A stretch of 45,923 nt of DNA, taken from assembly GCF_015732285.1 (NCBI RefSeq), contig NZ_WIQU01000030.1, positions 1-45,923 on the forward strand, in the 5' to 3' direction. The notes under the pieces are model-generated. The model searched no databases. It worked only from the letters and a program-made list of their open reading frames with translations, and was not told the DNA's origin. The position numbers and the translations under genes are program-made. Positions 16,792-24,424 of the stretch are shown here, one piece after another; position 1 is the first letter of the stretch; every line of letters begins with the position of its first letter. Source of the DNA: Pectinatus frisingensis (lineage in GTDB: Bacteria; Bacillota; Negativicutes; Selenomonadales; Selenomonadaceae).

Positions 16792-16838
16792 AAAAGATAT
16801 GTCATTTTATTGACAAAAGATATATTAAATTCTATAAT
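16792..16838 (+). promoter_or_regulatory. Promoter/operator of the EIIB-GntR operon
   Basis: -35 TTGACA (16810-16815), a 17-bp spacer and -10 TATAAT (16833-16838) form a perfect consensus promoter. Direct repeats AAAAGATAT lie at 16792-16800 and 16815-16823, and TGTCA (16800-16804) faces TGACA (16811-16815). The block matches 5184-5228 nearly base for base, which suggests the same regulator. Confidence 0.75.
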
Positions 16839-16874
16839 ATAAAAATGTAATAGTCAATTTTAGGAGGAAAATAA

Positions 16875-17183
16875 ATGAATATATATTTAGTATGCAATGC
16901 CGGGATGTCAACATCGATTTTGGTTAAAAAAATGCAGGATGAAGCAGAAAAGCAGAATTTATCAGACATACATGTGGAAGCTTTTTCAGTGGAGATTCTG
17001 GATGAAAAGGTAGATACTGCTGATGTGGTTTTGCTGGGACCTCAGATCCGCCATATGCTCAATGATGTAAAAAAGATAATAAATGATAAATGCCCGGTAG
17101 AAGTAATCGATATGAGAGACTACGGTATGATCAATGGTAAAAAGGTTTTGGAAAAAGCACTGAAACTTGTCGGCAATAAATAA
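16875..17183 (+). CDS. celA: PTS lactose/cellobiose-family EIIB component
   Basis: A 102-residue cytoplasmic EIIB. Cys7 in the N-terminal LVCNAGMSTSILV motif is the expected phosphocysteine; LLGPQIRHML is the other conserved segment. This is the only Lac-family EIIB in the window, so it probably serves the EIIC at 5394 and EIIA at 6853, although they are in another operon. AGGAGG precedes the ATG. Its stop overlaps the start of the second GntR gene (TAATG), which ties production of the regulator to that of the EIIB. Confidence 0.93.
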   Translation: MNIYLVCNAGMSTSILVKKMQDEAEKQNLSDIHVEAFSVEILDEKVDTADVVLLGPQIRHMLNDVKKIINDKCPVEVIDMRDYGMINGKKVLEKALKLVGNK

Positions 17184-17893
17184 TGGTAAAGTACCAAAAC
17201 ATTGCTAATGAACTTCGTAAGAAGATAGTAAGTGGAGAATATCCTCCCGGCACACAGATCGCTTTGGAAAGGGAACTGTGTGAAAAGTATTCAGTCAGTC
17301 GGATAACGGTAAAACGGGCTGTCGATGAGCTTGTCAAGCAGGGACTGATCGTTAAGCGGCGCGGATCAGGCACCTTTGTGAAATCGGTTGAAGATAGTGA
17401 TATGAAGGCTTTAAGTATGTCGAGGCAGTTTGAGGGATTTACTGAAAGCTATCAAGGGAAAAAAGTAACTTCTAAGATAATAAAATTTTCTATAGTACAT
17501 CCTAAAGAAGATATTGCCGCTAAATTGCTTTTAAAGTCGGATGATTTTGTCTATGATGTCGTGCGGGTTCGCTGTGCATTGGATGTTCCAATAGTAATAG
17601 AGTATATGAAGATGCCGATACAGCTTATCCCTGGTTTAAAAAAGGAAATATTGAAAAAATCTATTTATGCTTATATTCAAAATGAATTGAAACTGAAAAT
17701 TCAATCAGCACACAGGAGAATATGTGCTGTTATGCCGAGTAAGGAAGAGAAGGCCTATCTGGGTATTGAAAGCACACTGCCGCTGCTGGAGATAGAGCAG
17801 ATTGCCTTTTTGGATGATGGACGGCCGTTTGAATACTCCGTATCCAGACATCGCGGTGACAAGATAGCTTTCAAAAGTGTAAGTGTAAGATAA
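17183..17893 (+). CDS. GntR-family (HutC/UTRA) transcriptional regulator, copy 2
   Basis: A 236-residue paralogue of the regulator at 15941, with the same winged helix (residues about 25-68, SVSRITVKRAVDEL, RRGSGTFV) and UTRA domain (about 93-231). It is translationally coupled to EIIB (one-base overlap). Sharing a transcript with a PTS subunit suggests control by a phosphorylated substrate of this PTS. It is the more likely regulator of the twin AAAAGATAT promoters, but the sequence cannot assign targets between the two copies. Confidence 0.9.
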   Translation: MVKYQNIANELRKKIVSGEYPPGTQIALERELCEKYSVSRITVKRAVDELVKQGLIVKRRGSGTFVKSVEDSDMKALSMSRQFEGFTESYQGKKVTSKIIKFSIVHPKEDIAAKLLLKSDDFVYDVVRVRCALDVPIVIEYMKMPIQLIPGLKKEILKKSIYAYIQNELKLKIQSAHRRICAVMPSKEEKAYLGIESTLPLLEIEQIAFLDDGRPFEYSVSRHRGDKIAFKSVSVR

Positions 17894-17919
17894 GAAAATG
17901 GAATAGAACACAGATTGAA

Positions 17920-17986
17920 TAATGCTCTGTTGAGAATCATTTGAGGTTAACTAAATGATTGATTCGGCAGAGCATTTTATTGTTTT
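17920..17986 (+). terminator. Terminator of the EIIB-GntR operon
   Basis: Outer stem AATGCTCTG (17920-17928) with CAGAGCATT (17967-17975), and an inner AATCATTT/AAATGATT stem, followed by TTATTGTTTTT. A strong rho-independent terminator. Confidence 0.85.
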
Positions 17987-18014
17987 TATAGTGAGGACAG
18001 TTGAAATATTTTGT

Positions 18015-18207
18015 TTGAACAGGGTAATGGACAGGTAGTATAATAAAATCGTATAATTATATGAATTGAACTTCGTACTTGGTTTTGGTTGACTAGTACA
18101 ATAAACTTGAACCGCTCTTACCTTTTGTCCGCACAGAAAGGCGGGAAACTGTGCACCGCATGGTGGTGGGTTGCATAGATTTGACAACTTTTACCGATTG
18201 GTATAAC
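18015..18207 (+). promoter_or_regulatory. Candidate promoters of the DUF4127 gene
   Basis: Two possible pairs: TTGAAC (18015-18020) with TATAAT (18039-18044), 18-bp spacing; and TTGACA (18181-18186) with TATAAC (18202-18207), 15-bp spacing, closer to the gene. A copy of the dispersed TTGTCCG...GGCGGGAAAC repeat lies between them. Which one is used cannot be told. Confidence 0.4.
18125..18158 (+). repeat. Copy of a dispersed TTGTCCG...GGCGGGAAAC repeat
   Basis: TTGTCCGCACAGAAAGGCGGG followed by AAACTGTGCACCGC. Related words occur at 43466-43504 and, inverted, at 45748-45776. Non-coding; probably a fragment of a small mobile repeat. Confidence 0.4.
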
Positions 18208-18256
18208 GCTGACTAACACAATTTTATAAGTAGAACATTACAGGAGGATCTTAACA

Positions 18257-19846
18257 TTGAAGTTTATAAAATTTCTTATATTTCTTTTTTTCGTCATTGG
18301 CGGCAGTATGACTGCCGGCACGGCATCAGCTCAGTTTAATAATACAATCTTGTTTGTACCGCATGATAACCGTCCTATTTCTTTTCAGCAGACAGCGGAT
18401 AATATCCGGGCGCTTGGCTATAATGTGATAACACCACCGGAAAACTTACTGGGAAGCCGTGACGATTTAGGTCATCCGGAAGCTCTGGAAGAATGGGTAA
18501 TGGCAAATGCCAGTAAGGCTGATTTTGCGGTTTTGTCAGCGGATTCCTTAGTATATGGCAGCCTTGTGGCTTCACGCAAGCATAATATACCGGCAGATGT
18601 GCTGCAGCATAGAGCTCAGGTTTTTTCTGCTCTGCATCAAAAATACCCTTATTTGCCGGTTTATGTTTTTGGCTCGATTATGCGCACGCCCCAGACTAGT
18701 GAGGCATCTTCTGAGGAACCAGACTATTACCGTGTTTACGGTACACAAATAGCCCGGTACACGGCGCTTTCAGACAAGCAGGAAAAAGATGGATTGACAA
18801 AAAAAGAGATAAGGGAAATGGACGACCTGAAAAAAGCTATTCCACAGGCATCTATTAATGACTGGTTGTCACGTCGGGCAGGGAATTTTACTGTAAACAA
18901 ATACTTGATAAGTCTTACAAGAGATAAGGCTATTTCTTATTTGGTCTTAGGCTGTGACGATAATGCCCGGTACTCACAGACAGACAGAGAACGCCGGGCG
19001 CTTGACAAGTTCGCCGGTGCCGTTGATTCTTATAAATCAGTGGCCGGCGTGGACGAACTGGGGATGATAATGCTGGCACGTGCTGTCAACCAACTCAAGG
19101 GGGACATTCCTTTTGTCAGCGCACACTATGCTGCCGGAATAGGGGCGGATACCATACCGGCTTATTCCAATGAACCGATAAAAGACTCAGTAAAAACACA
19201 TATAAATGTGGCCGGCGGGTTGCAGATAAATAACGACAAAAGGGCTGATTTGGTGTTGTTGCTCGACACCGATGAAAAAGGTGTAACTTATGCAGCCAAT
19301 GATCCGGATAATACTCTTACACCACGTGCCAATACAGTATCCTTTGTTGAAATGACCGGAAGGTATCTGGCAGAAGGTAAAAATGTCGGTATAGCAGATA
19401 TCGACTTCGGTAATGGTGCAGACAATGCACTAATGAATATACTGTGGCAAAAAGGATATTTGGCAAAACTTGGAGCTTATGCCGGCTGGAATACACCGAC
19501 TAACAGCAGTGGTTATGCTATAGCTATGGGGATGCTCGCTTCTTATGCTGATAAAGATGAAACAATTGAGATGTTAGTGCCGCGTTATCTGGATGACTGG
19601 CTTTATCAGGCCAATATTCGTCAGCAGGTTGCTAATAAAATGGATAGTTTTACTGGTGAAGGCGACTATGGCGATACAAAGACACGTATTATACAGGCAC
19701 AGCAGTATGCAACAGAATTGATGCGTCAGGCTGTCGTGAAGTACGGTTTAACACAGTTCCCAAATCAACAGTCATTGAAAAACGTACGGGTTGAATTTCC
19801 ATGGCATCGTCTTTTTGAAGCAGCTTTTATCATACCAAAAGAATAA
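18257..19846 (+). CDS. DUF4127 family protein, exported
   Basis: A 529-residue protein with an N-terminal hydrophobic signal (KFIKFLIFLFFVIGG to about residue 28) and a long soluble domain that I recognise as DUF4127 (starts LFVPHDNRPISFQQT; contains SADSLVYGSLVASRKH, LGCDDNARYS and DFGNGADNAL). No biochemical function is established for this family to my knowledge. The start is TTG at 18257, supported by AGGAGG nine bases before it and by the signal peptide. It is likely periplasmic. It is monocistronic, between the sugar island and the LPS locus, and no link to either is visible. Confidence 0.8.
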   Translation: MKFIKFLIFLFFVIGGSMTAGTASAQFNNTILFVPHDNRPISFQQTADNIRALGYNVITPPENLLGSRDDLGHPEALEEWVMANASKADFAVLSADSLVYGSLVASRKHNIPADVLQHRAQVFSALHQKYPYLPVYVFGSIMRTPQTSEASSEEPDYYRVYGTQIARYTALSDKQEKDGLTKKEIREMDDLKKAIPQASINDWLSRRAGNFTVNKYLISLTRDKAISYLVLGCDDNARYSQTDRERRALDKFAGAVDSYKSVAGVDELGMIMLARAVNQLKGDIPFVSAHYAAGIGADTIPAYSNEPIKDSVKTHINVAGGLQINNDKRADLVLLLDTDEKGVTYAANDPDNTLTPRANTVSFVEMTGRYLAEGKNVGIADIDFGNGADNALMNILWQKGYLAKLGAYAGWNTPTNSSGYAIAMGMLASYADKDETIEMLVPRYLDDWLYQANIRQQVANKMDSFTGEGDYGDTKTRIIQAQQYATELMRQAVVKYGLTQFPNQQSLKNVRVEFPWHRLFEAAFIIPKE

Positions 19847-20065
19847 ATACAGTCCAGATGTAAGCTGAATACAACTATAGGTTGTTGATAATGGTTTTTT
19901 ATAGTAAAATTAAAAAGTGTATGTTAGGTATATAGTTTATACTAACTTGATTTTATTAAGAAGAAAGCTGTCATTAATTAACTAAATTTATATTGAATAT
20001 ATAAGCGTTGATTCCAGTAAGAAATTTTATATGCGCTATATAAAAGAGAGAAGTTATAGCTTATA
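19847..20065. other. Leader region of the LPS/O-antigen locus
   Basis: A 219-bp AT-rich region with only a weak hairpin (ACAAC/GTTGT, about 19873-19887) followed by a T-run at 19894 that may end the DUF4127 transcript. The promoter of the following 16.7-kb gene array should lie here, but no strong -35/-10 pair or ops/JUMPstart-like element was found. Confidence 0.35.
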
Positions 20066-21139
20066 ATGGAGAAAAAGTCTGGAAGTGTAGTTTACAAAAA
20101 CATATTAGTATTGAACCTGCGTAAGATCGGCGATACCATTATGGCTACAGCAGCGGCTTACCTTTTAAAAAAAGCGTATCCGGACGCTAAAGTAACAATG
20201 CTGGTAAAACCATTGACCAGAACAATCGTTGAAAATAATCCGGTTATTGACGAAGTATTACTTTATAATTACTCCCACAAGGCAAAAATATCTGAAATAC
20301 GACAGACGGCCGGGCTGCTGAAAAGCAGGCAGTTTGATCTGGCGGTGGTGATAGATGGCAAACCTCGCTCAGCAATACTTGCTTATCTGGCTGGGATACC
20401 CAATAGGATAGGTTTTGAAAATATAACCTTGCGCAATATATATTTGAGATTATTCTATACACAGATATATGATATTGACTATGATTTTGCCGCTACTCAG
20501 CAAGTAAAAAACCATGAAATATTTATAAACCGTATAACTAAGAGAAATGATACAGCCAGGATGATAATGCCGGAAGTACCTGAGGCAGATAAAAGGACAA
20601 TAGATGAACTGCTGTCAGGATTTCCCGCTGATAAATTGAAAATAGCATTGTGTATAAGAAGTGGCATAGCTTATAAGGACTGGCCGCAAGACAGGTTCAT
20701 AAAGACAGTGCAGGGACTCTCGCAAGAACATAATAATGCTGTTTTTTATACGGTAGGTTCAAATAATGATTATACTTATGCGCAGGAATTTATAAGAAAA
20801 TCCGATATGAATATTAAAAACCTCTGCGGCAGGACCAATCTGCCGCAGCTGGGTTATCTTTTGCAAAAAACAGATTTTTTATTATCGGTGGATACCGGTA
20901 CGGCACATATAGCAGCGGCAGTAAATACTAAAGAAGTAGTTGTTTTTGCCGGAACATCGCACAGGCACTGGGCTCCTTATGGCGGTAATGTAGCGGTGGT
21001 TTACCCGGATATCAGCTGTTATCCCTGTAAGGATAAGGTAAGAAGAAAATGTACAGATTATCCTTGTTTACAAAATGTGTCAGTGAATCAGGTAATAGCA
21101 GCGTGTGATAAAGTATTGGCAGATATGGAGGGAACGTAG
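20066..21139 (+). CDS. Glycosyltransferase family 9 (LPS heptosyltransferase-like)
   Basis: A 357-residue GT-B enzyme of the ADP-heptose:LPS heptosyltransferase family. The N-terminal domain starts ILVLNLRKIGDTIMATAAAYLLK; the C-terminal domain carries the SVDTGTAHIAAA donor-site motif (about residue 280) and the conserved PYGG and CYPCKDK...CTDYPCL cysteine segments. It should act at the inner face of the membrane on the LPS core. It is the first gene of the locus; the next start lies 4 bp past its stop. Confidence 0.85.
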   Translation: MEKKSGSVVYKNILVLNLRKIGDTIMATAAAYLLKKAYPDAKVTMLVKPLTRTIVENNPVIDEVLLYNYSHKAKISEIRQTAGLLKSRQFDLAVVIDGKPRSAILAYLAGIPNRIGFENITLRNIYLRLFYTQIYDIDYDFAATQQVKNHEIFINRITKRNDTARMIMPEVPEADKRTIDELLSGFPADKLKIALCIRSGIAYKDWPQDRFIKTVQGLSQEHNNAVFYTVGSNNDYTYAQEFIRKSDMNIKNLCGRTNLPQLGYLLQKTDFLLSVDTGTAHIAAAVNTKEVVVFAGTSHRHWAPYGGNVAVVYPDISCYPCKDKVRRKCTDYPCLQNVSVNQVIAACDKVLADMEGT

Positions 21140-21143
21140 TAAA

Positions 21144-22157
21144 ATGTTTGAAAACGCAGTAAAAGAAAAAAACGTTTTGTCAAATAGTGCATTCCCGCCG
21201 GAACAGGCTGATATACATATTGCTTTTGGGATAAGTGCTGATTTTACATATCCGGTAGGAGTGCTGATTACTTCCATATTAGAAAACAATCGTGATTTAA
21301 AAATCGCTTTTCATATATTTATCGATGGTTCGATTGCACTTGAAGAAAATAAAAAGTTTATGGCCTTATTATTTTCTTATAATACGTCGATAACTATTTA
21401 TGGGATAGATAATAGCATTTTTACCGGACTTGACGACAGGGAATTTACAATTGCCGCTTATTATCGATTTGTGATACCATATCAGCTGAAAAATATTGCA
21501 TCAAGATGCCTCTATTTAGATGCTGATATAATATGCCTGAATTCGTTGGACTCCTTTTCTAATATAGCTTTTGCTGGAACTGCAGCATGTGTGGTAGAAG
21601 ACTTTAGACTGGATAAGAATAACCAGCCTGTATTAACTGCTGCCAATACAGGGTATTTTAACAGTGGTATGATGTATATTGATGTACAGCAGTGGCTGCA
21701 TCAACAGATTTCAGAAAAATGTATTGCCCTGCTTCGTGAGGTAAATGAGCATCCTGAGCGAAAAAAAATATATGGATATGCATTCCAATGTTTTGATCAA
21801 GATGCATTAAATGTAATATTAAAGGACAAAGCTATACATTTGGCTCCTTCGTATAATTTTTTATGTAATATAAGCCTGAAAAAAAATGCAAAAGTAGAGA
21901 AGATACCGGTAGATACGATTTTTCTCCATTATCATGGTTTTAACAAACCGTGGCATGAATGGTGCTTTCATCCTTTGGCCAGATATTTTCGTAAATACTG
22001 GAAACTGTCTCCTTGGAAAGATACTCCTCTTGATACAAGACCTGCCAAGTATCGACAGATGAGGCTTTATGCTAAATATTTCATGAAAAAAGGAGTCTTT
22101 TTTACAAGCCTTTACTGGGTATATAGGTCGGTTGTGAAAAAGTATATCCAAAAATAA
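21144..22157 (+). CDS. Glycosyltransferase family 8
   Basis: A 337-residue GT-A retaining transferase of the LPS galactosyl/glucosyl (WaaJ/WaaO-like) type. Marks are HIAFGISADFTYPVGVLITSI at the N-terminus, the DAD metal motif (Asp126, Asp128 in YLDADIICL), GYFNSGMMYIDVQQW, and FDQDALNV near residue 214. HYHGFNKPWHEW and the KLSPWKDTPL end are shared with the next gene. The ATG at 21144 was chosen for GGAGGG about 10 bases upstream; an in-frame ATG inside the GT9 gene is less likely. It probably extends the LPS core or O-chain. Confidence 0.88.
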   Translation: MFENAVKEKNVLSNSAFPPEQADIHIAFGISADFTYPVGVLITSILENNRDLKIAFHIFIDGSIALEENKKFMALLFSYNTSITIYGIDNSIFTGLDDREFTIAAYYRFVIPYQLKNIASRCLYLDADIICLNSLDSFSNIAFAGTAACVVEDFRLDKNNQPVLTAANTGYFNSGMMYIDVQQWLHQQISEKCIALLREVNEHPERKKIYGYAFQCFDQDALNVILKDKAIHLAPSYNFLCNISLKKNAKVEKIPVDTIFLHYHGFNKPWHEWCFHPLARYFRKYWKLSPWKDTPLDTRPAKYRQMRLYAKYFMKKGVFFTSLYWVYRSVVKKYIQK

Positions 22158-22170
22158 AGGAGGAAAATGT

Positions 22171-23175
22171 GTGGATGAATTTGTAATAAAGCATATGTTT
22201 TTACAATCAATAATAGAACGGGAAAAATTTTCGTTTATAGAAAATGAAGATAATATTGCGGGACATATCGGTTACGGACTGGATAATAATGCAGCACGTA
22301 TGACAGGTACATCAATAACATCTATTTGTGAAAATAACAAAGATAAAAAATTTGTTTTTCATTTGTTATGCAATGATATATCAGAGGAAAACATACACAG
22401 ATTTGAGAGTTTAGCACAACAATATAAAATTGATATAAATATGTATTTTTTAGATATCAAGTCTCCTCTGTTGCGTAACTTGGCAACTACTTCTGTATTT
22501 CCCCTACCAACATGGTATAGAATATTTTTTCCATATATACTGGAAATTGATAAGTTTCTTTACTTGGATATTGATATCATTTGTATAGCTGATATTTCAG
22601 AGTTACTTAATGTAAAAATGGAAGATTCAATAGTTGGTGTCGTCAAAGATTTTGAACAGGTTTGTATAAAAAAGACGAAAATGTTGAAACTAAGAGACTA
22701 TGTATATTTTAATGCAGGAGTAATGTTGATAAATGTTGAGAAATGGAAAAATGAATGCTTAACTGAAAAACTGCTTTCTTTGATAAAAATTAAGCCTACA
22801 CTTCTTGACCAAGATATATTAAATATAGTATTTTCCCAAAAACCACATTTCTATTTAAGTGATATTTATAATAATATCGGTTTATGGTGTGAACCAGAAG
22901 AAGTAATAAAAAATAAATTGAAAGAGATTAAATTAATACACTTTGCAAATCACCCTAAACCATGGAGTATATTATGGCAGTATGAAAAAAGGCCATATAT
23001 GGAAAATATTTATAATAAATACGAAAAGTTGTCACCATGGAGAGAAATGCCTTTGGAGTTACCCCAAAATTATCATCATAAAAGATGGTATGCGGAGATA
23101 CTCAGAAATGAAGGGAAAATAAAAAAATCGTTATATTGGTACTGGCAGTATATCAAGGGAAAATATAAACTGTAA
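22171..23175 (+). CDS. Glycosyltransferase family 8, paralogue
   Basis: A 334-residue GT8 transferase related to the preceding gene product. It contains the DID metal motif (Asp133, Asp135 in YLDIDIICIAD), YFNAGVMLINVEKW, LLDQDILNIVF and HFANHPKPW, ending with the same KLSPWREMPLE tail. The start is a GTG at 22171 after AAAGGAGGAAAATGT; the ATG four bases earlier is out of frame and stops at once. Base composition becomes clearly more AT-rich from here on. Confidence 0.87.
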   Translation: MDEFVIKHMFLQSIIEREKFSFIENEDNIAGHIGYGLDNNAARMTGTSITSICENNKDKKFVFHLLCNDISEENIHRFESLAQQYKIDINMYFLDIKSPLLRNLATTSVFPLPTWYRIFFPYILEIDKFLYLDIDIICIADISELLNVKMEDSIVGVVKDFEQVCIKKTKMLKLRDYVYFNAGVMLINVEKWKNECLTEKLLSLIKIKPTLLDQDILNIVFSQKPHFYLSDIYNNIGLWCEPEEVIKNKLKEIKLIHFANHPKPWSILWQYEKRPYMENIYNKYEKLSPWREMPLELPQNYHHKRWYAEILRNEGKIKKSLYWYWQYIKGKYKL

Positions 23176-23190
23176 TAATGAGGGAAATGT

Positions 23191-24420
23191 ATGCCAACAA
23201 TATCAAAAGAAATATTTGCTGAGAAATTAGATAAATTGATGTACTTTTTTTTGTTAATTTTTTCATTGACTTTTTATATAGATATACCGATTAATTTTAT
23301 AGTTATAGTCTTTGTATTAGGATTAATAAAATATATATTGATTCGGCCTAAAATTAAGTTGGAGACTCATCATATCTTTTTTGTTGGTTTTTTTTTACTG
23401 GGGATTTTAGTATCATTACTGTTTAGTAGTGGAGGTCAGTCATTAGCAATAGCTTTAAATGCTTATAAATCGCTTTATATAGCGCCAGTGGCAGGGCTCT
23501 TTTTGGTGTTTTTCTTTCATGCAAATAGGCATAGGATAATAGTATTGCTTTCTTGCGTGGCATTTAGTTTATCAATAAACGCTATTATTGCCGTACTTCA
23601 GTTCTTTTATGGTATAAAAATAGATCGTGTTATAGGATTATTTTCCAATGTTATGCTTTTATCAGCTACACACTTGTTAATATTGCCCATTCTATTGGTT
23701 ATTGTTGTATATGCTAAGAATGTGTCTCGATTTTTGAAATATTTTTATTCAGCTGTTATTTTAATAAATATCCCATTCGTTATGCTGGCAGGGACGAGAA
23801 TTGTTTGGATCGGACTTAGTATATGCAGTGCACTAATATTTTTTTTGGGGATAAAAAATAAAGTAAAATTAATTCCAATAGTTTTAGGTATTTTATTGAT
23901 TATATTCACAACAGTATATTTTAATCCGGCATTAAAGGCTAGATTTGATTCCATTGATAATGTATCGACTAATGTTAATACAGGCTATCAGTCTAACAGG
24001 GAACGGATCTTGATGTGGCGGGCTGCATGGCAGATGTTTGAAGATTATCCTGTTTTTGGAGTAGGACTGGATAATTTTTATAAACAATATAAGGATAATT
24101 ATAAAGTTCCAACTGCAAGGGAAGTGCAATGGCATGCTCACAATACTGTGCTAAATACAATGGCACAAAGTGGTATAGTGGGCACTATCGGTTTACTTTC
24201 CTTATTTGTTTATCTATATTATGATGTTATACGGGCATGGAAACGGGATAAAAACGTAATCGCGGTAGCTTATTTTTTCTCTTTATTGGGGTATACTATA
24301 AATTTAATGACAGATGTACTATTTTCTGGACATTCTGTTAAATTACCTACATATATTTTTTGGTTGATTACGGGTATGTATTTATCATTAAATCATTATA
24401 TTAAAATATCAAGTAAATAG
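23191..24420 (+). CDS. waaL: O-antigen ligase / polymerase family membrane protein
   Basis: A 409-residue protein with about ten hydrophobic segments and the long periplasmic loop of the Wzy_C family, containing R267-like NRERILMWRAAWQMFEDYPVFGVGLDNF and HAHNTVLNTMAQSG. These fit O-antigen ligase (WaaL), which joins undecaprenyl-linked O-chains to lipid A-core in the periplasm. Wzy polymerases look similar. Because the locus encodes an ABC exporter and no Wzx flippase or Wzz, I favour ligase. GAGGGAAATGT precedes the ATG. Confidence 0.75.
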   Translation: MPTISKEIFAEKLDKLMYFFLLIFSLTFYIDIPINFIVIVFVLGLIKYILIRPKIKLETHHIFFVGFFLLGILVSLLFSSGGQSLAIALNAYKSLYIAPVAGLFLVFFFHANRHRIIVLLSCVAFSLSINAIIAVLQFFYGIKIDRVIGLFSNVMLLSATHLLILPILLVIVVYAKNVSRFLKYFYSAVILINIPFVMLAGTRIVWIGLSICSALIFFLGIKNKVKLIPIVLGILLIIFTTVYFNPALKARFDSIDNVSTNVNTGYQSNRERILMWRAAWQMFEDYPVFGVGLDNFYKQYKDNYKVPTAREVQWHAHNTVLNTMAQSGIVGTIGLLSLFVYLYYDVIRAWKRDKNVIAVAYFFSLLGYTINLMTDVLFSGHSVKLPTYIFWLITGMYLSLNHYIKISSK

Positions 24421-24424
24421 CGAG

